Source: Croceifilum oryzae
GTDB taxonomy: Bacteria > Bacillota > Bacilli > Thermoactinomycetales > Thermoactinomycetaceae
Assembly (NCBI RefSeq): GCF_030814315.1
Contig: NZ_JAUSUV010000005.1
Location: forward strand, 62,001-126,000
DNA: 64,000 nt
Direction of reading: 5' to 3'
The translations under genes and the position numbers were made by a program. The notes beneath the pieces were generated by a model, which was not told where the DNA came from, ran no database searches, and worked only from the letters and a program-made list of their open reading frames with translations. Positions 1 to 9,322 of this stretch are shown here, in pieces (position 1 is the stretch's first letter; every line of letters begins with the position of its first letter).

Positions 1-74
1 TTAATGCTTTGTAGGACGGGTACATGTAATTTTCCAGAATGGTACGTCTTGCAAACTTCAGTCAGCTTGATCAT
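1..74 (-). CDS. ABC transporter ATP-binding protein, N-terminus only
   Basis: Only the first 24 codons are inside the window. They read MIKLTEVCKTYHSG followed by KLHVPVLQSI, the usual opening of MacB/LolD-type ATPases, where the first strand is followed by a Tyr that stacks on ATP. The ATG (72-74) overlaps the TGA of the membrane-fusion gene (71-73) as ATGA, so the two are translationally coupled. An FtsX-like permease would be expected further left. Family assignment rests on the short N-terminus plus the neighbour. Confidence 0.7.
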   Translation of the reverse strand, partial: MIKLTEVCKTYHSGKLHVPVLQSI

Positions 75-1150
75 TTACTATTCACATCCATCCCGGATGT
101 AATGTTCGAAGGTAGTTTCACGATGACTTTATCGGTTGCCGAGATTCCGGATACGACTTCAGCCATTTTGTCGTCTTTTGCTCCCAGCTTGACAGGTTTC
201 CGAATCGCTTTCCCATTTTCCACAACAAATACAAATGCTTGTGAGTTATCCTCTTGGACGGCTGTTTGTGGTACGCTCATTGCTTTCTTAGAAGAAGAGA
301 TAATGTTTACGACTACCTGTGAGCCGAGTTTCATAGGGACTTGATCATTCAGAGCTAGCTCGATTGGATAGTTGGCCGCTTGAGCCTTCTCATTTGGTAA
401 GCCGCTTGTATTATTGTTTTCGGGTAGGAGCCCTACTTGTGAGACTGTCGCCTTCCATGTCTTGTCTGGGATGGCATCACTCTTAACCGTGGCTTCTTGT
501 CCTTCTTTTATTTTTAAAGCATCGTATTCAGAAATCGTTGCTTTGATTTTCAGCTTGTCTACAGTGGCAATGACGACGATTGGTTTTGTATTTGCAGGGC
601 TACTGTTATCCTCATTTACTTGAGCCACTACGCCGTTTTCCTTACTTTTGACAACCAGGTTGGCTATTTTGGTTTTCACGATATCTAATTGCTTTTTAGC
701 TTGGCTTACTTCCAGCTTGGCAAGCTCGATTTGTTGATTGAGATTTTCTCCGCTAGGTGGCATATTTGTCTTGGTACCTGAGCCTGTGCTTTTTTGAGTA
801 TTAAGTTGCTTCAATTTTAATTCTGCTGATTTCACTTGCAGATCGGCTTGATCGCGCTCGGTTGTGAAAGCGGGATTTTTATATTCTAACAACTTATCCC
901 CTCTACTAACTTTGTCTCCGACTTTTACCCAAACTTTCTTTAACTCTCCTTGTTCTGGTCGTAAGAAGATTGCTTCTTCGTCAGATGGAGTCAATGAGCC
1001 TGTTGTCATGAAACTTTCTTGGATGGTATGTTCTTGCAACGTCGTTACTTGCACATCGGGTTTTTGACTCCCTTGTTGTAAGATAGCAATCCCTACTAAT
1101 AGCCCAATAACAGCTACCACTGCTATCCAAATCCATGCTTTTTTCTTCAT
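71..1150 (-). CDS. efflux membrane-fusion (HlyD/MacA-like) protein
   Basis: A 359-residue periplasmic-adaptor-type protein that in Gram-positives works outside the membrane with a MacB-like ABC transporter. An N-terminal membrane anchor lies at about residues 6-26. A lipoyl-like beta region (about 60-90, with VKVGDKVSRGDKLLEY) follows, then a coiled-coil hairpin rich in Lys, Gln and Leu (about 95-165), a second lipoyl half and a beta-barrel domain. The start is fixed by AGGAGG eight bases upstream of the ATG at 1150. It overlaps the ATPase gene by 4 bases, so it is first in an export operon leaving the window on the left. Resembles B. subtilis YknX/YvrP; the substrate is unknown. Confidence 0.85.
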   Translation of the reverse strand: MKKKAWIWIAVVAVIGLLVGIAILQQGSQKPDVQVTTLQEHTIQESFMTTGSLTPSDEEAIFLRPEQGELKKVWVKVGDKVSRGDKLLEYKNPAFTTERDQADLQVKSAELKLKQLNTQKSTGSGTKTNMPPSGENLNQQIELAKLEVSQAKKQLDIVKTKIANLVVKSKENGVVAQVNEDNSSPANTKPIVVIATVDKLKIKATISEYDALKIKEGQEATVKSDAIPDKTWKATVSQVGLLPENNNTSGLPNEKAQAANYPIELALNDQVPMKLGSQVVVNIISSSKKAMSVPQTAVQEDNSQAFVFVVENGKAIRKPVKLGAKDDKMAEVVSGISATDKVIVKLPSNITSGMDVNSK

Positions 1151-1483
1151 GATGACCTCCTATGATGATGAAATATGTAACTATCACTCTTTACCCAGTT
1201 CACTTATTTATTGATCATCCTAATTTTCCTCTAATGCAACAAAATATGCTTATCCTTATCAAACAAACCTCTTCCAAACGTTTGTTCAGGAGAGGTTATG
1301 TTTGTAAACGGACGCGCTTCCTATAAAGAAGGATCATTTTGTTACATTATCCCCAATTGAAGGGGTTATTCGGTTGGTTCGATAAATGAGAATGAATAAC
1401 ATTAAATATCTTAATACACATTGTAGAAATACGTCTATATTAGATACATTTAATTATTGAAATTATTTTTATAACCAATAAAA
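1151..1483. other. intergenic region, no gene
   Basis: No credible ORF. It holds the leader of the membrane-fusion gene. Visible structure: an inverted repeat AACCTCT (1266-1272) / AGAGGTT (1291-1297) whose loop contains the palindrome CAAACGTTTG (1275-1284). This may be an operator for the export operon, but nothing ties it to a regulator. Confidence 0.4.
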
Positions 1484-1520
1484 AATAAGAGAACTTCACA
1501 ACAAAAGAAGTTCTCTTATT
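1484..1520 (-). terminator. rho-independent terminator
   Basis: A 14-bp perfect stem (1484-1497 with 1507-1520) and a 9-base loop, followed on the minus strand by a T-rich run. It ends the membrane-protein gene at 1527-2462. Confidence 0.85.
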
Positions 1521-1526
1521 CGCCGG

Positions 1527-2462
1527 TTACTCTTTGTCCGATTGGTTTGAATTTAAATCGGAGTCTACATTTGAAGCTTGCTGCTGCGTTTCTGAATGAT
1601 TACCAAACACGCGAGGCTCGATTATTTCTTTGAGACGTTTGGTGATGATTAATTGATAGATTATAGAAATAGGTGGAATTACAATAATGGCTATCACACC
1701 GATTACAAGAATCATCAGTAAAAAGAAGAATGGATTTGGTTCTGAAGCAGTACCCATTATGAAAAGGCTAAGTACGACCAAGATTCCAAACACAATCATC
1801 ACTGCGATCGATAGGACTAGCAATAATATACCGCTGAGGAAGGTTTGACCAAATGCACGGGTAAGGGTTTGAAATCCTGCCTTTACTGCTGTCCACACCC
1901 GTAAATCTTTTTGTAGATAAAGGATGATCCCATGTACCATTGAGACATGAAGTAGGATGGTTAGGATATAGTATGGGATTAATAATAGAAGTCCGAGTGC
2001 AGGAGAGTGGCTTGAGATAACAGATATCAGTGAATCTACTAACATAAGAGGGATGTAAAGCACAACAAAATAGGCAAGCAACAGTTTTAGCATTTTCCAA
2101 AATCTCTTAAAGCCATATGTAAGAAAACTAGTTGTGCTTGATTGATCTTGATATACAGCTTCATTTACTGCACTGGTCATCCCAGCAGTGAAAAGGGCAG
2201 TAGATATGAAATAAATGAGGAACATAAAAACAAGTGTGATAATGAAAGCATAGCCGAGTGGTTCGATCAGCTGATAAAGGGTCGCTATATCAGGATTAGG
2301 ATTCGATAGATCTAATTGGTTCAGATCAAATGCTTGATAAAGACTTGTTCCCATAATCCCAAAGAAGATGAGTGAGACGATGAGGGTAATGACCCCGAAA
2401 GTAAGAAAACCTAGATACGATCCAGCAAAAAGTTTAAATCCGTGTTTTTTTAAGATATCCAT
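1527..2462 (-). CDS. polytopic membrane protein of unknown function
   Basis: A 311-residue protein with about six hydrophobic segments (roughly residues 18-40, 70-95, 125-150, 155-180, 200-225 and 235-270) and a polar Gln/Ser/Asp-rich C-terminal tail. I do not recognise the family; the layout resembles the Gly-rich membrane domains found in DUF975-like or glycerophosphodiesterase-associated proteins, without a diagnostic motif. An in-frame TAG lies just before the ATG, so 2462 is the only sensible start. Its Shine-Dalgarno is unusual: GGAGGTG lies 33 bases upstream, separated by a perfect hairpin (see the 2466-2494 entry). Monocistronic, with its own terminator. Confidence 0.75.
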   Translation of the reverse strand: MDILKKHGFKLFAGSYLGFLTFGVITLIVSLIFFGIMGTSLYQAFDLNQLDLSNPNPDIATLYQLIEPLGYAFIITLVFMFLIYFISTALFTAGMTSAVNEAVYQDQSSTTSFLTYGFKRFWKMLKLLLAYFVVLYIPLMLVDSLISVISSHSPALGLLLLIPYYILTILLHVSMVHGIILYLQKDLRVWTAVKAGFQTLTRAFGQTFLSGILLLVLSIAVMIVFGILVVLSLFIMGTASEPNPFFFLLMILVIGVIAIIVIPPISIIYQLIITKRLKEIIEPRVFGNHSETQQQASNVDSDLNSNQSDKE

Positions 2463-2465
2463 ATG

Positions 2466-2494
2466 TGTCTATTAGGGAACTCCACTAATAGACA
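2466..2494 (-). promoter_or_regulatory. hairpin between ribosome site and start codon
   Basis: In mRNA sense, GGAGGTG (2496-2502) is followed by a 10-bp perfect stem (TGTCTATTAG pairing with CTAATAGACA, 9-base loop) and then CAT-ATG. Linear spacing from GGAGG to ATG is about 35 bases, far too long. With the hairpin folded, 6 bases remain, which is optimal. The loop also carries a GGAG. Confidence 0.65.
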
Positions 2495-2704
2495 GCACCT
2501 CCTTTAATTGTAAAGAATAATTGCATGTAGTATTGTAATATAACTTTAAGAAGTTTGTCCATTGTGTTACAAGGATTATCCTTCCTTATTTTAGATAGAT
2601 TGAAACGAGTATTTCGCTTTTATTTTGATTTTTTTGTTTGGAAACATGTTAAAATGTTTTGTATAGAACAGATGTACGGTTTACTACAGTATGGAGGGGC
2701 GTTT

Positions 2705-4498
2705 GTGTCGTTGTTAAAAGATAAGCTGGCCTTACTACCCGATCAACCTGGCTGTTATTTGATGAAAAATGCAGATCAAGAGATCATCTATGTGGGTAAG
2801 GCGAAGAGTCTAAGGAGTCGTGTGCGCTCCTATTTTACGGGTTCTCATGATGCGAAAACACAACGTCTCGTCATGGATATCGTTGATTTCGAATATATCG
2901 TTGTGAATAGTCCGTTGGAAGCGCTGATTTTGGAATTAAATCTGATTAAGAAGCATCGCCCTAGGTATAACGTGATGTTAAAGGATGATAAGTCTTATCC
3001 TTATATTCGACTAACGAAAGAGAAACATCCACGTCTGGAAGTGACCCGGAAGGTGCGTAAGGATGGAGCCAAATATTTCGGTCCGTATCCCCATGCAGGT
3101 GCTGCTCAACAGACGAAGAAACTGCTGGATCGTTTATTTCCACTGCGAAAATGTCACAGTCTCCCTAAACGAGTATGCCTTTATTATCATCTGAACCAGT
3201 GTCTAGCTCCTTGTGAATATGAGGTGGAGCCGGAGAGCTATGAGGAGATTACGAAGAAGATCACGCGTTTTCTGGGTGGTGGCTATCCAGAGTTACAAAA
3301 GGAGCTCCGCCAAAAGATGGAAGAAGCGGCAGAAGCGACGGAGTTTGAGCGTGCTAAGGAATTACGGGATCTGATACAGGATATCCAAGCGACGATGGAA
3401 CGGCAAAATGTGATGATTCAAGACCATATTGATCGAGATGTATTTGGATATTATGTAGATAAAGGTTGTATGTGTGTACAGGTCTTTTTTATACGTCGCG
3501 GGAAATTGATTGAGCGAGAAGTATCGATTTTTCCATACTATGGGGAAGCCGAGGAGGATTTTCTTACCTTTGTAGGGCAATTTTATCATGAGTCGCCTGT
3601 ATTACCGAAGGAGATTCACTTGCCAGCTGGAGTAGATGTTGATCTAGTGGCTCAATTGGTTCCAAGTGTGAAGGTTCGTATTCCTCAGCGGGGAATCAAG
3701 AAAAATCTCGTACAGATGGCAACGGAAAACGCCAAAATTGCCTTATCAGAACGCTTTCAATTACTAGAGAGAAATCAGGCGAAGACGGATGAATCGATTC
3801 GTAACCTAGGGGAAGCGTTAAATATTGGATTACCAAGGCATATCGAGGCATTTGATAATTCCAATATTCAAGGGGCAGATCCAGTCTCAGCAATGGTTGT
3901 ATTTATTGATGGGAAAGCGGAGAAGAGAGAGTATCGCAAATATAAGGTTCGTACTGTCGATGGTCCCGACGATTATGGAACGATGCGTGAGGTAATTCGC
4001 AGACGATATACGAGAGTGTTAAAAGAGAATCTACCGTTACCTGACTTGATTTTAGTGGATGGTGGAAAAGGACAAATGTCCGCTGCGAGTGATGTGCTGG
4101 AGAATGAATTAGGATTGTATGTCCCGATTGCTGGGATGGTGAAGGATAAGAAGCATCAAACAGCTGGATTGCTGTATGGTGATCCTGTTTATGCAGTTGA
4201 TTTACGCAGAGGAACACAAGAATTTTATCTGATCCAGCGAATCCAAGAAGAAGTTCACCGGTTCGCGATCACGTTTCATCGCCAATCTAGAGGGAAATCG
4301 ATGATTCAATCGGCTCTCGATGAGATTCCGGGTGTAGGAGAAAAGCGGAAACAGCAACTTTACCGTTACTTTGGATCGGTCGATGAGATGAGGAGCGCGA
4401 GTCTAGAGGATTTCCGCAAAGCAGGACTCGGGGACCAATTAGCGAAAACGATTATGCAGGTATTAAGGGAAAAAGGAGAGCAGAGCCTACCGGATTGA
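2705..4498 (+). CDS. uvrC: excinuclease ABC subunit C
   Basis: UvrC makes the 3' and 5' incisions of nucleotide excision repair together with UvrAB. The protein is 597 residues from GTG at 2705, which has GGAGGGG at 2693-2699. The open frame runs back to 2555, but that extension matches nothing in UvrC and 590-600 residues is the family norm. Visible: GIY-YIG nuclease (GCY..., IYVGKAKSL, about 16-90), a Cys-containing segment, a UVR motif for UvrB contact (about 200-235), the RNase H-like C-terminal nuclease ([16 protein letters not shown]), and tandem helix-hairpin-helix DNA-binding motifs ([12 protein letters not shown], about 535-590). Single gene between its own promoter region and a strong terminator. 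Confidence 0.97.
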   Translation: MSLLKDKLALLPDQPGCYLMKNADQEIIYVGKAKSLRSRVRSYFTGSHDAKTQRLVMDIVDFEYIVVNSPLEALILELNLIKKHRPRYNVMLKDDKSYPYIRLTKEKHPRLEVTRKVRKDGAKYFGPYPHAGAAQQTKKLLDRLFPLRKCHSLPKRVCLYYHLNQCLAPCEYEVEPESYEEITKKITRFLGGGYPELQKELRQKMEEAAEATEFERAKELRDLIQDIQATMERQNVMIQDHIDRDVFGYYVDKGCMCVQVFFIRRGKLIEREVSIFPYYGEAEEDFLTFVGQFYHESPVLPKEIHLPAGVDVDLVAQLVPSVKVRIPQRGIKKNLVQMATENAKIALSERFQLLERNQAKTDESIRNLGEALNIGLPRHIEAFDNSNIQGADPVSAMVVFIDGKAEKREYRKYKVRTVDGPDDYGTMREVIRRRYTRVLKENLPLPDLILVDGGKGQMSAASDVLENELGLYVPIAGMVKDKKHQTAGLLYGDPVYAVDLRRGTQEFYLIQRIQEEVHRFAITFHRQSRGKSMIQSALDEIPGVGEKRKQQLYRYFGSVDEMRSASLEDFRKAGLGDQLAKTIMQVLREKGEQSLPD

Positions 4499-4516
4499 TA
4501 GGCTCTGCTTTTTTTA
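4479..4516 (+). terminator. terminator after uvrC
   Basis: Stem AGCAGAGCCTA (4479-4489) with TAGGCTCTGCT (4499-4509), then TTTTTTT. Also the likely terminator for the convergent gene at 4521-5051, since the minus strand continues into a pyrimidine run. Confidence 0.93.
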
Positions 4517-4520
4517 TGGA

Positions 4521-5051
4521 TTAACGATATACATTTACATATGAGATTTGATCATTCCAACCATTTCCTACATAGGAGATGTCTAATCCTGGACCAAATG
4601 TTTTACAAGGCTCACCACCACTTTGATGGTAGCAAACTTGGGTTCCAGAGCTTCTACGTGCAGTTTTAATAGAAGAAACAGCATCATTGTACATACTGGT
4701 GTTAAAGTTAGTCGAATAGCCAACGGGTGTTGCATAGCTCCAACCTCTGAAGGAGTCGTGTTGGTAGGACTCAGTAGCATAATCGGAAGCGAGTGTCCCA
4801 ATCACGTTCTTAGATGCAATAGCCCACTTTGCTTTAAACGTTTGTTCGGCTGCTTCATAACTTTGTCTGTCGGCATATGTGTAAGTTTTTCCATCTGTAT
4901 CTACAATTTGATATTTCCCTACACTTGTGTCTGCTTCTAGATTTACAACGAGTCGTCCTTGCTTCACTGAAGAGGCATTAGCTGTGGAGAATCCAAAGGT
5001 TACAGTGAAGAGTAAAGCGGCAATCAGACTGTATAACCAAGTCTTTTTCAT
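4521..5051 (-). CDS. secreted protein with beta-gamma-crystallin-like C-terminus
   Basis: 176 residues with a clear signal peptide (KK charge, hydrophobic core about 7-22, cleavage near Ala-Asn-Ala-Ser 24-28). The C-terminal half contains two copies of the (N/D)(N/D)xx(S/T)S-type motif that marks Ca-binding beta-gamma-crystallin repeats: NDAVSS at about 122-127 and NDQISY at about 166-171. Two cysteines (about 140 and 149) could form a disulfide. Such secreted single-domain crystallins include protease inhibitors and stress proteins. I infer an exported crystallin-fold protein of unknown role. It faces uvrC and shares its terminator. Confidence 0.7.
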   Translation of the reverse strand: MKKTWLYSLIAALLFTVTFGFSTANASSVKQGRLVVNLEADTSVGKYQIVDTDGKTYTYADRQSYEAAEQTFKAKWAIASKNVIGTLASDYATESYQHDSFRGWSYATPVGYSTNFNTSMYNDAVSSIKTARRSSGTQVCYHQSGGEPCKTFGPGLDISYVGNGWNDQISYVNVYR

Positions 5052-5216
5052 AAAAACAGATCAACTCCCTATCCCATGTTCATTTGTGTTTTTAGAAACA
5101 CAATATACTGTATATTTCGCTATATGATGTTTTAGAACCATAAAAAATAAAAAATCATTAATTTGTTGATAAATCATGTATTCTGTAGTTAATTAATTTT
5201 ATTGAGTGGAGGAAAC

Positions 5217-6224
5217 ATGAAAAAAAGAACCATTCTAATAAGTGTAGTTAGTCTAGCATGTGTGATATTGATTTTGCTACCTGTCTATCAGCTTACTCAT
5301 ACATATCGATCTCTACAGCAGATTCATAAACCAGCTTCACCTGGAAAAGAAACGTTACGAATCGCTTTGCTTTCTCCCGCTATACGTGATTTGTATTGGA
5401 AAGAGGTACAGTTAGGTATCCAAGAAGTAGCAAAGAAGCAACAAGTTACGGTAGAAGTGCATGGAGGGTATCGAGGAAATGCATTGGAGATGGCACGAGA
5501 TATACAGAAGGTTACTTCGGCCAAAGTAGACGGCATTATTGCGATGGGTATCGATGATCCTACTTTTATACAAGCAGTTAACCAAGCGACAGAGAGCGGG
5601 ATTCCAGTTATTTTAATTGGCACAGATGTACCTAATTCGCTTCGTAAGATGTATGTGGGATCTGATCATGTAACGGCAGGGCGTCTCCTAGGGGACAAGG
5701 TTCGGGTTGATTTAGACAAAAAGTCGAATCCAACTGTGGGTATCATTGGTCAGTCATCCGATCAAACAGTAGCGATGCTACGGATAAAAGGTGTGGAGCA
5801 AAGTTTAGCAAGCCAGAAGAATATGCAAGTTGTGAAACAAATATATGATTCTTCTGAGAGAAATGGGACGGCGCAAACCATGCGCCAAGTCCATGAGTTA
5901 TTAAATAGAACTTCAAATTTGGATGCGATCATAGTGTCAAAGGGAGAGGAACTAGAAGCGGTCATTCGTGTGATCGAGCAACGTGTAGGATTAAATAAGA
6001 TTCAGATATATACGTTTCAAGATGTTGCGCAATTGACGGATTTATTTGCAAAAGGGCAAGTACAGGCTGTGGTAGTAGATAATCCTCGAAAGATGGGCGT
6101 GGAAAGCATAACGTATCTTCTTTCTTGGATTAAAGGAGAGCAGTTGCCATTGCCAAGTCATGTTTATACAGATTCGAATTTGGAGACATCAACGGGGAGC
6201 CGGTTCCGCAATGAAGAGCATTAA
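5217..6224 (+). CDS. membrane-anchored xylose-binding sensor protein (XylFII-like)
   Basis: 335 residues from ATG 5217 (GGAGG at 5208-5212; an upstream TTG at 5202 is less likely). An uncleaved-looking N-terminal hydrophobic segment (about 5-26) without a lipobox is followed by a RbsB/XylF-type sugar-binding fold (IALLSPAIRDLYW; DGIIAMGIDD; VILIGTDVP; AIIVSKGEE). It is co-transcribed with a YesM-type kinase, which it overlaps by 14 bases, and a YesN regulator, directly ahead of xylFGH. In Clostridium the XylFII-LytS-YesN trio senses xylose this way. By that parallel this protein presents sugar to the kinase rather than to the transporter. Confidence 0.8.
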   Translation: MKKRTILISVVSLACVILILLPVYQLTHTYRSLQQIHKPASPGKETLRIALLSPAIRDLYWKEVQLGIQEVAKKQQVTVEVHGGYRGNALEMARDIQKVTSAKVDGIIAMGIDDPTFIQAVNQATESGIPVILIGTDVPNSLRKMYVGSDHVTAGRLLGDKVRVDLDKKSNPTVGIIGQSSDQTVAMLRIKGVEQSLASQKNMQVVKQIYDSSERNGTAQTMRQVHELLNRTSNLDAIIVSKGEELEAVIRVIEQRVGLNKIQIYTFQDVAQLTDLFAKGQVQAVVVDNPRKMGVESITYLLSWIKGEQLPLPSHVYTDSNLETSTGSRFRNEEH

Positions 6225-7680
6225 GGGGAAAATACTGTTATCAGCTAGTTGTTTATTACTTGTTTTTGGGCTGTTTTGGTTGATGTTTCAGTACTTTCAT
6301 CAACTATTTTTACAACAATATAACCAGGTGTTAGAACGATATTTGATTTTTCAACAAGTCGCTGTTCAATCAGAGCAATTGCTGATTCGAACGAATGATC
6401 TTCTACACGATGGATCGGAGCAATCGAAAGAAAATTATGTATCAACTCGAAGCTTACTTCGACAGGCTCAAAGTAAGGTCAAACGTCTACAAAACGATGA
6501 GAATCTAGCAGGTGTGAGTGATTATACCCATTTGATTGATAGCTTTATTGAAAGTACTGATTTGTCTATCCAAGCGCATCAACAGGAACGCTCTGATGAT
6601 GCCACTGGGTTTTATCGTAAAGCCGAGCAAGAGCGGTCATTTATCACGGAAACTACTCTTTCCTTATTAGAGCATGAACTAACAATTCATGAAAGACTGT
6701 ATGCGCAAATGATCCAATCATCAAAGGAGTTGCAAATAGTAGGCTGGGAAGGATTTCTCATCATCATGGTCATATTGCTTGGCTGTGCCTATTGGGTTTC
6801 ACGCGGGATCACTCGTTCCATTGCTACGTTAACAAAGGGTGCTACGTTTATTTCCTCTGGGGTCTATGACAAGCCAATTAAAGTGGAGTCTAATGATGAA
6901 ACAGCCTTTCTCGCTCAAACTTTCGATCAGATGCGAGTGAGTGTGAAGCAGTCGTTTGAGGAGTTAGAGGCGAAAGGGAAGCTAGAGCAAGAGGTAAAGG
7001 AGTATCAATACTTATTAAAAGAGATGGAATGGCGCAATTTACAAAATCAGATGAAGCCCCATTTTCTATTCAATACGTTAAATACATTAGCCAAAAAAGC
7101 ATATCTAGAAGGATCGTATGAGACGAGTGATTTGATTACGACGGTTGCCGAGTTGATGCGGTACCAATTGGCCAAAGCGGATGTAGAAGTCACGTTAGCA
7201 GAAGAGATTGAGATGATCCGTAATTATATGACAATTCTTCAAGCGCGATTTACAGATCGACTAAAGGGTGAAGAGAAGATAGACCCAGCATGTTTACATG
7301 TACCCGTACCTAGTTTTCTTTTACAACCTCTAGTCGAGAATGCATTCATTCACGGAATTGAGTCAAAGGAAGAAGGAGGAACGATTTCGATTGGTGTACG
7401 GGCGGTGGAGGATGGCGTGCAGTTGGAAGTGGCTGATGATGGTGTAGGAATGTCACCAGATCGGGTCAAACAAATCCTGAAAGGAGTGCCTGTCGCGCAA
7501 GGGCAAACAGGAAGTGTGGGCTTATCCAATGTGATTCGTAGGCTTCATTTGTACTATCGCAGAGAGGATCTCTTACAGATACAGAGTGAGGTTGGGAAGG
7601 GAACTTCGATTACGATTTTCATACCTACTTCTTTAGAAGAGAGGGGAGAGCTGGATGATTCGGATTTTGATCGCAGATGA
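6211..7680 (+). CDS. sensor histidine kinase, YesM/LytS family
   Basis: 489 residues from ATG 6211, which overlaps the end of the sensor gene by 14 bases; the open frame extends to 6160 but has no better start. TM1 at about 8-28, an extracytoplasmic helical region (about 30-175), TM2 at about 178-198, a HAMP linker, then His_kinase with the phosphoacceptor in QMKPHFLFNTLN (His at about residue 284). The HATPase domain shows LVENAFIHG and ADDGVGM, then a GLSNVIRRL box. Transfers phosphate to the regulator encoded immediately downstream (26-base overlap). Partner and site suggest xylose sensing. Confidence 0.9.
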   Translation: MKSIKGKILLSASCLLLVFGLFWLMFQYFHQLFLQQYNQVLERYLIFQQVAVQSEQLLIRTNDLLHDGSEQSKENYVSTRSLLRQAQSKVKRLQNDENLAGVSDYTHLIDSFIESTDLSIQAHQQERSDDATGFYRKAEQERSFITETTLSLLEHELTIHERLYAQMIQSSKELQIVGWEGFLIIMVILLGCAYWVSRGITRSIATLTKGATFISSGVYDKPIKVESNDETAFLAQTFDQMRVSVKQSFEELEAKGKLEQEVKEYQYLLKEMEWRNLQNQMKPHFLFNTLNTLAKKAYLEGSYETSDLITTVAELMRYQLAKADVEVTLAEEIEMIRNYMTILQARFTDRLKGEEKIDPACLHVPVPSFLLQPLVENAFIHGIESKEEGGTISIGVRAVEDGVQLEVADDGVGMSPDRVKQILKGVPVAQGQTGSVGLSNVIRRLHLYYRREDLLQIQSEVGKGTSITIFIPTSLEERGELDDSDFDRR

Positions 7681-9208
7681 TGAAGAGATTGAACGGGTGG
7701 CGTTGGAGAAAATATTGACCACTCATCTAGCTCAAGTGGAAGTGGTTGCGACTGTCGGAAATGGTCGTGAAGCAATTGAGAAAACCGAGCAGATGAAACC
7801 AGATCTATTGCTGATGGATATCCAGATGCCGGGGATCAATGGTTTAGAAGCGATTGAGCAGATTCAAGAGAAGTTTCCTACTACAAAAGTGGTGATTGTG
7901 TCTTCTTACGATACGTTTACCTTTGCCCAACAGGCGATTCGACTAGGAGTAAAAGATTATTTACTGAAGCCGAGTAAGGTACAAGTGATTGTGGAGACGA
8001 TTCGAACGTTATGTGAGGAGATCAATCAAGAGCGGTCGCGCCTAGAATCACAGGAGGAGACGGATAATCGAATTCAAAAAGTCTTACCTATTCTTGAATC
8101 GGAGTTTGTCTCACGCCTGCTCTTCGATCAAATACAAGCGATCGATTTAGAAGAGATGTCAAATCTTATGAGAGTAGCCGTTCATCCTCCAGCTTCGGTT
8201 ATCATGGTGAGTATACAGTCGGAAGAAGGTCAGGACCAGCAGGATTTATCTGCTAAGAATCTCATAAATGAAATGCAAGCGGAACTTCGTGGTCGTGATG
8301 ACATGATGGTGGGGAGTGTTTCGGGGCATATTCTCCCCCTTTTATTTTTTCATCGAAAGGGAGAAGAGCGACGGCAGGCGATTAAGTTGATGGAACACAT
8401 TCGTCGAATCAGTCATCGTCATCCTCGGTTGGATATAGGGTTGGGAGTTGGGAGTGCGAAGGTTGGACTTGATGACTTACGTATCTCGTATCAAGAGGCT
8501 TTGATGGCTTGTTCGGATCTAGGGATGGGTCAAGGATACCGCATTCGATTCTATGATGACTTGTCTAGAGAACAGGGTGAGGACGACAAGAGGTTACGGT
8601 ATGAACGGAAATTAATTGAAGCGATACGTAATGAAAGGTGGCAGGATACTAAGGAAATTATGTTTTTATTGTTATCTGCGATCGAACAAAGACAAACTCC
8701 TTTGGAAGAAGCAAAGCAACGTTTATACGGCCATTTTCTTCTATTAATTCATTTGTTAGATGAAATGGGTGTAAAAGAAGTACCAACTAATATTTTTTTG
8801 CGTGGAAAGTCCTATATGGAATTGTGGAAAGAAGCGAGAGTGAAAATAGAAGAACTGGATGTTGCGTACCAACGCTTTCAACAAAATGCTCAATATGATG
8901 TCTTTGATCAAGTAAAGAAATACATAGAGGAACATTTTATGGAAGATCTTTCTCTCGAACAACTTGCGAAGTTAGTTCAGTTGAGTCCATTTTATTTGAG
9001 TAAGTGTTTTAAAGAGGAGTTTGGGATTAGCTATGTGGATTATATGACCCAATGCCGTATTTCTCGTGCAAAAGAGTATATTCGCCAAGGAGGTTTCAGC
9101 TTTAAGGAGATTGCTTATGCAGTAGGCTATCATGATCCGAATTATTTTAGTCGGGTGTTTAAGAAAACATGCGGATTCTCTCCTTCACAATATCGAGATA
9201 AAAAATGA
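7655..9208 (+). CDS. AraC-type response regulator, YesN family
   Basis: 517 residues. Receiver domain 1-120 with acidic pair D8-D9, phosphoacceptor Asp55 (LLLMDIQMPG) and the conserved Lys in LLKPS. A long central linker domain (about 130-400) follows, then two AraC helix-turn-helix motifs (about 410-515; LSLEQLAKLVQLSPFYLSKCFKEE and FKEIAYAVGYHDPNYFSRVFKK as key positions). ATG 7655 has GAGGGGAG upstream and lies inside the kinase 3' end, so expression is coupled. It most likely activates xylF-xylG-xylH, which begins 114 bases downstream behind an inverted repeat. Confidence 0.92.
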   Translation: MIRILIADDEEIERVALEKILTTHLAQVEVVATVGNGREAIEKTEQMKPDLLLMDIQMPGINGLEAIEQIQEKFPTTKVVIVSSYDTFTFAQQAIRLGVKDYLLKPSKVQVIVETIRTLCEEINQERSRLESQEETDNRIQKVLPILESEFVSRLLFDQIQAIDLEEMSNLMRVAVHPPASVIMVSIQSEEGQDQQDLSAKNLINEMQAELRGRDDMMVGSVSGHILPLLFFHRKGEERRQAIKLMEHIRRISHRHPRLDIGLGVGSAKVGLDDLRISYQEALMACSDLGMGQGYRIRFYDDLSREQGEDDKRLRYERKLIEAIRNERWQDTKEIMFLLLSAIEQRQTPLEEAKQRLYGHFLLLIHLLDEMGVKEVPTNIFLRGKSYMELWKEARVKIEELDVAYQRFQQNAQYDVFDQVKKYIEEHFMEDLSLEQLAKLVQLSPFYLSKCFKEEFGISYVDYMTQCRISRAKEYIRQGGFSFKEIAYAVGYHDPNYFSRVFKKTCGFSPSQYRDKK

Positions 9209-9257
9209 AAACAATTTAAATAAAAATGCTACTAATAACAAAAAAGTGAAGAATGTT

Positions 9258-9284
9258 TCACGATGTAAACGCTTTCCATCGTGA
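9258..9284 (+). promoter_or_regulatory. inverted repeat with nested cre site upstream of xylF
   Basis: TCACGATG (9258-9265) and CATCGTGA (9277-9284) form a perfect 8-bp inverted repeat. Between and across them lies TGTAAACGCTTTCC (9264-9277), which fits the CcpA cre consensus with one mismatch. I infer overlapping control: catabolite repression by CcpA and a second regulator, perhaps the YesN-type protein, on the dyad. Confidence 0.65.
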
Positions 9285-9322
9285 TACAGTCAAATTATGA
9301 AAGTAAAGGAGGAACGATCTAG

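Noticed and set aside
2555-2704. Long N-terminal extension of UvrC (50 extra residues)
   Set aside because: The extension is hydrophobic and unrelated to UvrC. GTG 2705 has an ideal ribosome site and gives the normal length.
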